NCBI RefSeq assembly: GCF_001949145.1
Contig: NW_019091373.1
Coordinates: 902,155-966,154, forward strand
Length of the DNA stretch: 64,000 bases
Direction: 5' to 3'
From: Acanthaster planci
Taxonomy: Eukaryota; Echinodermata; Asteroidea; Valvatida; Acanthasteridae
Part shown: positions 40,001-52,000 of the stretch, one piece after another
How the letters are laid out: each line of letters starts with the position of its first letter
How positions within the stretch are numbered: position 1 is the first letter of the stretch
Notes under the pieces: model-generated
Seen by the model: only the letters and a program-made list of their open reading frames with translations
Database searches by the model: none
What the model was told of the DNA's origin: nothing
Translations under genes and position numbers: made by a program

Positions 40001-43000
40001 AGGAGGGATTTCTGAAGACAATGAAAATTCCGGAGATTTTGCCAGGAAAATGACCTGGAAGTTCATTCCTTTTCAATGGGTCACTTATACTTTTCCGCCA
40101 GGATCTTTGCGTAACTCAAAACTCATTTACTTTTCATCAGCAGAATGCTGTTTCGCCCCAAGCATACCAATTTCCGATTAGGACGCTTAATAAAAAAAAG
40201 CTCTGACCAAATGCCGTTCGAAGGATACACATCAAAAGCTCTTTGAAGCCAATTGTCAAGACCTAAAAAGTTTCTCCGTTTTTCAAACGACGTAAAGATT
40301 AATTAAGGAAGGCATCTTAATCTAACCGTCACATTATTGAAGTTTAGAAATTGTTCTCTTGACAAACCTACCGCAGAACCTTTAAACCGGCGGATGCCCA
40401 GGCCAACACAGCGCGTTTGTGTATAATTTGTATACAACCTTCAACGATGCTCAGACTCAAGCACCGACAAGAATGGACAAATTTGGATAAGCACCCTCTG
40501 ACGAAATAATGCCAGCGCAACGTGGTACAATCACGTTCTTTCGCTTGAGTACGTTTTCGCGCCACGTCTCACAACAAACACCGAACAAAAGAAACCGTGC
40601 ACTAAGCGTCCATTGTTATTGCACTGTGCTTCTTTTGTTAGTTGTTCATAGTGTTTGCGGTGGTACAATGCGAAGCAAGAAGCACTGTTGCAAAAAAGTC
40701 TTAGTAATGACCCAAGTTCCCAGTAAAACTAATTTGGCTCGGCACATTTTTTCTGGAGCTGCCGTTTGGCCCACCTGTTAATAGGGAGGTTCAGCTGTCC
40801 ACACTGATGAGTATGATTTTTTTAAACGCAGAGTCGCTGTACCCCCCTCCCCATCTGATTGGACGAACCGTTTCCAGATGCACATGAACATGGCACCGCG
40901 TTTTTGCGCGCCCTTTCAACCTTTACTCGGAACTGGTTCACTTCACTTGAAAACTAAGTGCCTTGCTTTTTGGGGGGTAGTGGTGGCTTTTTAAATAGGT
41001 TTGTTTTCAGTTTTAGGTTTTTCTCTTTTAGTTAGTTGCATTTTGTATCCGCAAGTTATTTCACTGTTATGGTCTCCACTTTGCAAAGCCTCCGACGAAA
41101 GCTACCAAACAGACCATGTAAAGTCCTCGGTGTAGGCCTATACCAACATCAGAGTTTACACACACCAATATCATCCACACCTACCAACAAATACATACTG
41201 CCCCTCGTTCTGCACGCGTCCTCTATTCTCTGTCCCAGTCAGCAGGAGTACCGTGCCCGACTTCCCTGGACACCGTGCAGTGACACCATGCACAATTGGT
41301 TTGATATGAGCATGCTACTAGGCCTAGATTTATTATTTTGAGAGCAGTAGTATGAAATTGCATGCCAAGACCCCAGAATCCTTTGTGGTTTGAGTTTAAC
41401 AGTCATTTTTTTCATTTATGAGAACAATAAATAACCCTTCTCTTACGAGAAAAATAAAACTTAAACACCGAGCTAGGACGCCGCTCGGAAAAATGTCTCG
41501 TAAGCGTTATCAAGAGCGCCACCAAGAGTTATAACGACTATAACCTTGAAATGGCGGCCTCCTTGAAATTGAATCCTTTTGTCGATTGTTGGCAAGAATG
41601 GATCAACAAGAATTAACCGGGTTGGTCTTCTTTAAAAAGAATATTTCATGACAGTTTGGAAAATTGAAAGGGGAATGTTATCTTGCACGGTAGACTGCCT
41701 CAATCGCGGTAACAACACTTGATGCCTCTGTGCACAAACCTGTTAGGGTAGATTTTATTGGCATTTGTGGCATGAATACAGAATCGTGCCCGTAAAAAAA
41801 TGCCTGTTCACCCTCCCCCCCCCAAAGAAACCCAATGTGTACCTTTAGCCAAACCCTAACAGATAGCTTTGGGGTAACCCAGGAGGGATGGGGTGGGGTG
41901 GGGGAAGTAATTGATTAGTGCATTATAGAGGCTTTGCGTGGTAGCCATCTTGCAGGGCAGTTCTTTTATTCCACAAAGAAACCTCCTTTGTGCATACCCT
42001 GTGGAACAAAAGCAGTGGCTTGCTAGATGGCAGCCATGTAAACCTTTCTATTTCAGAACTTATCAGTGGCTCCAAAACCAGGAACTCGTAAAATGTACAT
42101 TACTTAGCTTTTTTGCACTGTACATGGAACTTTGTAAAAAAAAACTAGTTATACATCTTCCTCTTGACAGTCTGCATGTTTTCATCATTTGCCATTTTTC
42201 CTGAGTTTTCTTTCAAGTAAAAAATCTATTCTTCTCAAAATCATGCAGCTTTGCTTCAAAGCATCTGGGAAAGCACTGAAAATTGATTTTTAAGTGGCTT
42301 AATAACTTCCATTGTCCCATTTTTCTGTTCTCACCACTCCTAGTTGTTTGTATAAAATTTTGTAACACTTTTCCAAGTGCAGACCATAGTTTGAGACTGA
42401 CTTTCAGAAACATCATGATCTGTAAATGTTCTGTTATCTTTTCGAAAATTTGGCCCAATCCGTTACCACAAAATTGGTGTATGTGAACAGCTTTTGTTCT
42501 GTGTTTGCAGCTTCCACGCTGAACGTACCATTGGCATTTTGTCTGCTGTTATTTCCCCTGTCCACAGCGGTTGATTCAAATGCATGTGCTGAGAACAGCC
42601 TGCTCTGCACACATGGTCAGTGCGTGAACACACCAGATGGGTACAGGTGCCAGTGCAGGCGAGGATTCCGAGCCGTGAATGATGGACAAGCTTGTGAAGG
42701 TGGGTTTTCCCAGATTCGCGTAGTTGGGCGAGATAAGTCAATTTCTATACACAAAGTATGGAAATAACGGATGCACATTTGGACACTGCTGGCTTGTAGA
42801 TGTGGCCACATCCGATAGAAGCCTACGTTACTGCCAGCCACAGCCTGTTACTCCGGACAGCCTAATTTTCATCTGAATGAGCAAAAATCTGTGCACTTCA
42901 AGGGTCAGTCATACTTTTGGTATTTTTTTGTCTCTGTTGAGGGATACTTGCTCATGGAGATTTACAAAGCACCTAGGACATTATATCTCAGGGTTTTTAA

Positions 43001-46000
43001 ACAGAATTTTGGAAAACAGTCAACTTTTTATACCCTGCCGGCAAAGTCAAAGGGGTATGTCAATTCTGCCTTGTGTTATGGAAAGATAGCTAGACTTCCC
43101 CTGATGTAAAGTAGTCATTATTTGTAGCCGTCTCCTCAAAGACGGCATTTTTGGAAAAACTCATATCCTCTCAAACTGACTGCTTGCAGACATTGATGAG
43201 TGCCATGAGGACCAGGATGTCTGCCAAGGGGGACGTTGCATCAACTCCATGGGTAGCTACTTCTGCCGATGCACCAACAGCCCAGGCCTACAGCAGAGCG
43301 GGAACACCTGCCGAGGTAAACTCATTGCTGTGCGATGAGCCTGACTAATTAAGTCCAGAGCCACGGTCAGATCTCAAATTAGCCTAGTCACACTGTCACA
43401 AGCGCTGTCACAACAATGACCAGTCTGTCGCAGCTCATACTTGATACAAAAGCTAACACAAGGCACTATCAAATCTTTGTGCCACGAATTTGAAACAGTG
43501 GAACATTACTCAACTAAGGGAGGTTTGCTTTGCTTTTGCAATCGCCCGAAGTATAAACCGGCCTTCAGTGCTGAGTTACTTGAGGATTTACTGGGACTTG
43601 TGATGGATTTGCTTGAAGTCCTCATTAAGTCTTTGAGCAAGTTTTAGTATATAGGCAATGGTTAGCTTCAGTTAAACCAATTGACTGTGTATTGTAGCGG
43701 GAATGCATGAGAGACAAATTCCATGCTTTTTTCCAGTGAAAGGGTACTGTTTACTTGTAATTTACTTGAATAAGCTTACATTTTCTGGCCAGCTTACAGA
43801 GTAACTGCGGAAAAAGTCAGTTGCTACTTGAAAAGCATTTAGGAAGAGTGCATTTCCAGTGGGAGTACATTGCCTTTTTATGCATGAAAAGCCAGGCCTT
43901 TTGGGAGATACTGAGAAGGGAGTTTAGTGGGAACAGGCATCGACCGGCATGAATATTCCAATTTCTATTCATGTGAAGTTTTGCACTTACACAAGTCGGC
44001 CATATTGAATTGAAAACGAGGTTAACTTTTTAAATTTGGAACCTGAGAAAAAACATTAGGCACTGAAATAAAACTTTATTACGAATCAATGTCATTTATG
44101 CTAATATTATTGTATGAAGAAATTAAATTTGTTATTAATAATGTCTAAATATTTTAAGCCACATTTAAACAAATGAAAATGAGGCATGAAAACCAAATTA
44201 GTCTGATACCAACCTATTTCACAAATGACATTGAATAAGATTCTTGGAAACAATACAAAATGGCTTCCTCATGATTGGGGTCTATTAAAATCTATTACAG
44301 CCAACATCTCAAACCTCTTCTGCTGTCTTCCATTACCAGTGTGGTGCTGAAAACTCTGATTTCCATTCCTGTTCCAGATATCAACGAGTGTCTACGCAAC
44401 CCTTGTGGAGTCAATGAATGCCTGAACACTTACGGAAGTTATTTCTGCATGCCGACCTCGTGTATCAAAGGCTACCTTTATGATTCCAGGGCTCGCCACT
44501 GCAGAGGTACGTATCCGCCATCTTGAAAAGCATTCACTCTGAAAGTCACTGACTGATGTACACTACCTTGTCATTTTAGCCAAATCAAAACCAGAATTGA
44601 CATCTAAAAATGGACTGAGGCAGTGAGGCATGCTTCTGAAACTATAGGAGATCAGGAAATAGACCACTCTCATTTTGCCTACAACTTGTGTGGGTGGCCA
44701 AAGTTTTGCAGAAATACCACCTTTTGGCTGGTTTTGATTTTACCTCAAATTTGTTCAAAATGGAGATTTGTCCAATGTTTGTATTTTCATGTAGTGCTTA
44801 TGTGTATTATTGTCTGTGGTGTGATAGCTACATGGGATTTTGAACATTTTGTGAATTATTCACAGCCATAGTTTTAGCAGCAAATTATCAGTGTTCCATT
44901 TTGCAAATCATGAGTGACGTTAGAATGTGTGTACCGATAATATACTCCATATGACATACCGAACCTATTTGCATATTTGTTCTCTTAATCTATGTAATAT
45001 GTAGCCTGGTTCCATGAGTTCAAGAGTAACATAGAAAGGATCATCTATCAGCCAAACTATGGTACCCGCTGGGGTACTATTCATGGTTTCGTTGCTACGG
45101 ATATAGTTCTTTTTCAGAGCAAGACTCTACAGATGTGTATTGTGTTTTTGGAATGGTGGTACAAAAATAGTAAAACTAGTAAGCGTCATATGACACACTT
45201 TGGGCCAATCGAGATACAGAATCTGTGGGTGAGGTGTTCTAACATGCATTCATGATATGTCCCATGCCTTGAAATACCATCACTTTCACCAGTTGTTGAA
45301 GTATGACTGAGAGCCCTTATTATTCAGACTTGATGAATACGAACGTTTCACAATAGTGCGCCACCAAGAGTGTGCAATGCAGTGGCCAATCACAGCGTAC
45401 AAAATGTGTCGACCCTTTTCCAAACGCACATTGTCAGTCGACACCTCTGGACATATCAACCCATTCAAACGTGCATTGCATACAGTACCCACCACGTTGC
45501 AAACTCTTGGTGGCACACTATTGTGAAACGCGCGTATTACAAATCTTTTTTCCCTTTTCGGCAACCACCGTGATTTCAGACATCAATGAGTGTGAGGATG
45601 AAGACAGCTGTGTGGGTGGCCAGTGCATCAACCAGCCGGGATCCTTCCGCTGTGTGTGCCCAGCCGGTACTACACTGTCTGATCTCACCACATGCACAGG
45701 TGAGTCCAGCCGGGGCCCACATCTCAGGGCAGCAAAGCCAAGAATCTATAAAACATAAGCAGAATTATATGCTTAGCTCTGATGGATTTAGCAGGGATGC
45801 AAGAGGTGTTACCTCAAATGTTCAAAATCATCCTCTTAGGCTGCCCAAAGTAGGAAAATAGCAAGAAAAGCCACAGACTTCTGTTAAGCCCCCTCCAACA
45901 GCTAAACCACCCCCAAGAGACAGGCGTGTTTCTGCTCGTGTTTAGCAGGTGTTCAAAAAGTTGTTTTTATAGCTGCGGTTTAGCATTTAAGTTTTAGACC

Positions 46001-49000
46001 CAACGGGGCAATTTGGGCATATTGGCAGAAGAAAGTCAACTGTAAGTATTTGTGAGACATTTTGGTTCATGAATACAAGATGATGAAATGAAATGTTCCT
46101 CCGACCTTTTGGTGTGGAGATTCCAGGACTGCACGCAGAATCCGTGGCTTTAGTTGGCAATGAAGCGTATTTAGAGAAAGAAGCCAGCCATGCATGCCTA
46201 CGCGCGTGTTTCTGCAAGCCGCCACCAAATCTTTCAGACAAAGCCCACTAGCCTCCCCTCCAAAGAAAATTGAAAGCAAGTAAATGCAAGAACACAGAAC
46301 TTGAGTAAAAGAAATCAATGTCGTTTGTTGCCCCTTAGATACCGATGAGTGTGCAGACACTCCAGACATCTGCGGTGGTATGGGGGTGACCTGCGTGAAC
46401 ACCTTTGGCAGTTACACCTGCACATGTCCCCAAGGAGCTGTGTACGATGACCAGATGCGCAACTGTATCTACGTGGATACGGACGGCGTTGGTATGCTGA
46501 CAAACTTCGGCTTTTCTTTCTGTCTGATTATCTTATGGACTGTATTCACAAGTGCCCCTTCGATGCCCAATTACATCAGCAACACCCAGAGATCTTCATG
46601 TATAAATGAAATAGGGTGATTTGTGACCAGCAGTGACATCTGGGACATGTTGGAGAACCATCATTGAGTGACATAAGAAACTGTCTACAGATAACTGTCT
46701 AGGGACACAGGGAGGGGTGTGCATATCACGCGCTGGCCTCAGCCTCAATTAACTATTGCAAACGGTGTCTTTTCACAAGGAACTGGCCCTGGGCATGGTA
46801 TTATTTTGGGGGTGTAAGTTTCGATTTTTGCTATGACAAGATACCTCGGCCACTGACTCCTGAGAGTCATTGATGCATGATTTGTAAGATGTTTCTTATC
46901 ATAATGTCATCTACTCCACACTTAATGGCAATGGGCTGTGGCAGTAGCAGTGGAGCAATATCCTGTACAGTGATTAGAATATTATTTGTAGTTGTAGTCA
47001 GGTAATTAACCACTTGCTGTCGGGTTTAATTTGAAGTTGCATGACGTAAAACCTACGGATTTTCAAGATTTTCCGTTTTCAAAATTCTTCAAAAAATCAT
47101 AAGTATATTTACTGGACGTTTACACCCACATGAATGACTGTCTGGTGGCTACTCTAATCTAACAGACAACATCTATTGATGACCAAGTATTTCAGCCAGG
47201 CAAAAAGAGCCCAGATTGTGCGGTGTTACATAAGTTTCTTTCGTTTTCGAAACTGGCACAGTGCACGGCTGGCGTCTTTTCAGTAGGGGCCATATTAGCA
47301 TGCAGCGGTATTGTATCACTCATCACTGAAGTGCAGGAGCACTTTTGTCCCCGGTGGTAATCCGCTTGCACTGAATGCCACAAACGGTGGTATCATCTTT
47401 CAAAACAATGACAGATTTCCTCTGCTATTGACAACTGAAAAAATGTTGGCAATTCCCAGCAGCTCTGTCTTTTGTTCCGAGTACGGTCTTTTGTTCTAAG
47501 GCCCAGCTCTTTTGTCCGGTTTCGGGCTCCCCAGTTTCATGTGTAAAGCCTATATGCCTGAAACCGGACACCCCGGCACGGAATGGTTAAGCATGGTCTT
47601 ATATTCTAAGAATTTGACACTGCATATGACAGCTGAAATGTGCTTTTTTAAAAGACAGGGACGTCGGAGCACATTCTGTGCTTACCTTCACCCTCTGGTA
47701 ATACCAATCTTTTCACAATCTTGGTTTTTTCCACAGAACCCTTGGAAGAGCCCACCTCTCTCCCGACTGTAGTGCCGGGCCCGGAGAGGAAAGACTGTTA
47801 CGCCTCAGTGGACGATCCCAACTTCTGCAGCAACTTGCTGGCATCTAATGTCACCCGACAGCAATGCTGTTGTAGCGTAGGGGCGGGCTGGGGCGACGAC
47901 TGTCAGCTGTGGATCTGCCCACCCCAGGATTCTGGTAAGTCCTCTGTCTCTGCCGACTTGGCTCTGTCACAAGGGTAGATCTGGGTAGGTAGATGTCAGA
48001 CATGAACCCCAATCTAGAATATTCACAATGTTCACTAATCCATGCATTTTAAATTTCCTGCGTGTAAGGTCCTTACTGGAAAATTGTACTGTAAGCTTTC
48101 TGTTGAAAAATGATGCTTTAAAACATGACACTGGGTTCCGGAACGTAGTCTGTATGAATTTTTTCTTTCATGCTCAAAGTAAGGCCCTAACAACATTTTC
48201 AAAAAATTACAGTTCCACCGCAAGGATCTTTTAGCACCGCGTGGACAAAGTACAGCTTCATGACGACTCTAGGGAGAAAAGTCAGCATCCACAATGCCCC
48301 ACCAGTGTTGACCTCTTGACACATGTTGGCACTCTCACTTGTACAACAAAACGCAACGACGATACATTTAGCGTCATGATCTTAAGCAAGTTTTGAAGAA
48401 ATGGATAGTCTCTGTCACCAGTACTTCAGTTTAGTCCAGTTCATCTCGGCAGCTGATTTGTAGAATTTCAATACTTTTGTTTCAGCCCAGTATGATGAAG
48501 TGTGCCCCATGGGACCTGGCCACCAAGAGATCTACCCCATCGATGGCCTCCACCCAGTCCTTGCAGCAAACAGAGACACGGGTAAGTTAGACAAGCCTCC
48601 CTGGCCAAGTTTCTTTTATTGTCTTGTTTGTTTCCATTCATCAAATCCTTTTTTTCCACATCTCAGGTTGTTCTTTGTGTTTGGCTTTGCATCTGAAGCT
48701 GTGAAATCAGTTCCAAACATTTTACTTTTGGAACGGAATGAGAAACTCCATATTTTGGCCTCGACCAAGACCATTTTGATGCTTGTTTGGCTTTAAAATG
48801 AGCGACAGTGAACCAGAAGATCTTCACTGAGGAGACCACTTTCATGAAAGAAAAGCCCAAGCATGGCAATGAAGCTCAAGCTTACAAAACCACTCAGCTA
48901 AACTTGTTATTACAGACACTGGTAATTGTTTTCCAACGTGACTGCATGGCTTTGTTTCAAAGTTCACTGTCTGTTTTGTTTATATCAAGTGGGAAATTGC

Positions 49001-52000
49001 TTATATGAGTAATAAAAAGGAATGAAGAGTATTTATGCCTTGCTGCCAAAAGTTACCGGAAAAGTTACAATATAGCAATCACTGGCTGTCTCATATTTCC
49101 TGCAACTGTTTATGTGAATCTAGATAAGTCCTTAAACAGTGTGTATTACAACCTAAACCAAAACAAGAAAATGTCACTGCAAATCTTGTGGTTTATAATC
49201 CACATGAAAATTGCTTGTCAGGCATCAACGAGTGTGAGCTTTTCCACAACATCTGCGGCGAGTACACCTGCGCCGATCGGGACATGATGTACACCTGTGA
49301 GTGCCCCGAAGGCCAAGAATACAATATGGACAGCAAGACCTGTGAAGGTGAGATTGGGGGATGGTAGGGGCGTCGGGGTCAAACTAGGCTGTGTGTCTCC
49401 CCCCCCCCACCAAGCTTGGGGTAGAATAGAATGAATTTGGCTCCAAATTCAGACCCGGATCTTGAGTCTGCCTTTTTGAGGGAGGAAGCAACTCGCGGCA
49501 ATACTAAAGTCTGAACAAATTTTGTAAATCAGCTCCAGAGAGCACGTCAGTAAATTTATTGCAGATTGGCAAATTCTATCATGACTTCAAAGTTCCGGCT
49601 TTTCTTCAAATGCAATGGTTCTCTGAGGCTTTTTTCCCAAAAGAGATTGCACTGCATTACAGAGCAAGATGACTTTTTGCCGAATTCAGAAGAATTGATT
49701 AAATTGTCATGTTTGTAAGAGCAAACATGCCTACTGATGACCTCAGTTCAGCAAAGTTACTACTACAGTTCACAAAATAAATTCTCTAGACCTCTCTCAT
49801 ATTGCGTACTGTGCACATGGACAGCCAAAGTTTGCAAATATACCACTGTTTGTCAGTGCTATATTTCACCTTAAAATATATTCCGTTACCTTTAAGGAGG
49901 GTTGTATGTTCATTTTGTTTTTAGTTGTCATAAATATAAGTTGATGTTTTTCATCAACTTATAAATTAACTTCCGGTTAATTTTTTTGGTGTCACTAACC
50001 ACCTGCCGTAATTCACCATCTACTGATTGACAAAAAGAAAAAAGTCTGTTAACGGAAAAAGAGAGAGCGCCATCGTAGTTTTTCCCATTTTTTCCAGTCA
50101 CTGCCAAAGAAATTTAGATGGAAATGTGCATAGAGTTGGAATCTGAACAGAATCCAAATCGCTGATCTCCATCCAGGAGTGTGACTGCCTGCCATGCCAG
50201 GAATCACATCTCCGACCCCCTCAGGTGGTTAGTTAAACTGTTTTTCATATTGTCTTTTCATCAGGCATCAATGAATGTGAGGAGTACCGAGATATCTGCC
50301 GCGGCAGACGTTGCATAGACCTTGACGTGCTCTACACCTGTGAGTGTCCCGAGGGCTTCCGATACAACAGGGACTATCAACGATGTGAAGGTTGGTCAGA
50401 GGTCAAAAGCCTTCGTGTGATCCTCAAGAGTTCATGAAACCATAAAGTGCCTATTTATTGCAATGATCTGTTTGTACCATTGCTGCCTGGTTTGGAAATT
50501 GGCAGCAGATGGTGTAGCGTTTTCTGACCAATAACTTTAATTATTCATGTATATAAAGTTTCAGTCAATGAGTAATCCACAATTATCAATGTAACTTGAA
50601 GAACTTTTATTCCCGGTATTAGTCCTACTTGCCAGTTCTATATTCATTCCGTTTCCTTGTACAGCCACACGACGTGTGCACACAGTGTATGTGTATTGTT
50701 TCTGCCTTTAGGGCATGTGACCTTGCTAAGCCCACTTGCATCCCCAATTGTACTGTCGTTAACTTATGAAGGTTTCTCAGTGTTTTAGAAGTTAAATGGA
50801 TCACTGTTCTAAGATATTACTCATTCACTGTTATCATTCTGAGAATCAAACCACGACACCGGTACATGACTAAGATTTTCCTTTCTCACTTCAACTACAT
50901 CCTGTTTCCAACTCTGTATATAAACCCTGTCTCATGGATAGTTTGATATACCAGAAGAGATAAGACAGACACAAATAGAAGATTGTTCAGTCATTTAATC
51001 CCATTCAATCTTCAAGTTATTCCTTAGTCTTTGGAGATGTGGCATTTACGGTATAATGCAACAAGTGCTCCAGCTAACTCTCAGTTCATCGCAACCTTTT
51101 CAGTCATTGTAGCTGAACGAAGTTACAGCAAACCACATTGCCAAGATTTGTGTTCCAACTACCTTCACCACAGCAATAGACATGTGCTTTCATAAATTAG
51201 TAGCTCTCAGCTGCAGTGGCTTCCAGTGACTTTGAGTGTCAAAGGTGGTTCGGATTCCGCGGAAGATGACAAAAAGAATTTTCTCACCGGATTTGAACGC
51301 TCTTGAATGAAAATAACACATCCAGTGCCCAAGTGCTGGACAAGTAGATAACCTGGCAACAGTTAGCAGATATTGGTCGAATGCTGTCTAACAGTCATAG
51401 CATGATGAAATGATACCACATGATAGATTACCTGGTTACCTGCCAAGCAACTCTTCTGCCACAATGTGCTCCTCCAATATCCTCAAAAAGCCCGCACAAC
51501 TCTGTCTCGTTTAGGGTGACAGGTGGATTTAAGTGCAGCTTTACTTAAGCCCTTCTCCTTAAAAAAGCCTTTGATCCCGTTGATACTATTTTTGTGATTT
51601 AAATGCTTTACACTATCCAATATGGTGATGTTATTATAACTGCATATACTCCATTCTTCCTTGATACCTGTACCTTGATTACAAAAACGACTTCAAGTCA
51701 CCCACATAGCGGTCTCACTGATCTAACTTACAGCAGAATCTAGGCCACGAAAAACAGGTCTCTAGAAATTGCTGTCAAAATCTATGCATTATCATTGGAA
51801 ACCTAAACTGTTTCCTGGATTGTTTTGACCCTGGCAGGAATCAATGAGTGCGAGGAAACTCCAGATATCTGCCAGGGAAATCCTTGCATAGACATGGATG
51901 TGCTGTACATGTGCCAGTGCCCTCAAGGCTCCCAATTCAGCACGGCTAACAGGCGTTGCGAAGGCAAGTCATATGGACTAGCACAGTCCCGAGGATTGCT

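Larger units (their letters stand above)
38768..42567 (+). other. Intron 8 (3.8 kb)
   Basis: Phase 1. Contains the TAACACC-rich MITE (39638-39871) and the family B MITE (41929-42046). Fibrillins and LTBPs have a Pro- or Gly-rich linker at this place in the protein; I found no such exon. Confidence 0.6.

Noticed and set aside
40509-40781. Open frame with an internal hydrophobic stretch ([14 protein letters not shown]), considered as a start for a short isoform like the alternative LTBP promoters
   Set aside because: The hydrophobic part lies more than 30 residues from the ATG and no donor links it in phase 1 to exon 9.
47311-47499. Open frame resembling the minus-strand frame at 56801-57103
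   Set aside because: The similarity is explained by the two being inverted copies of the same non-coding transposon. Neither is long enough to be a transposase.
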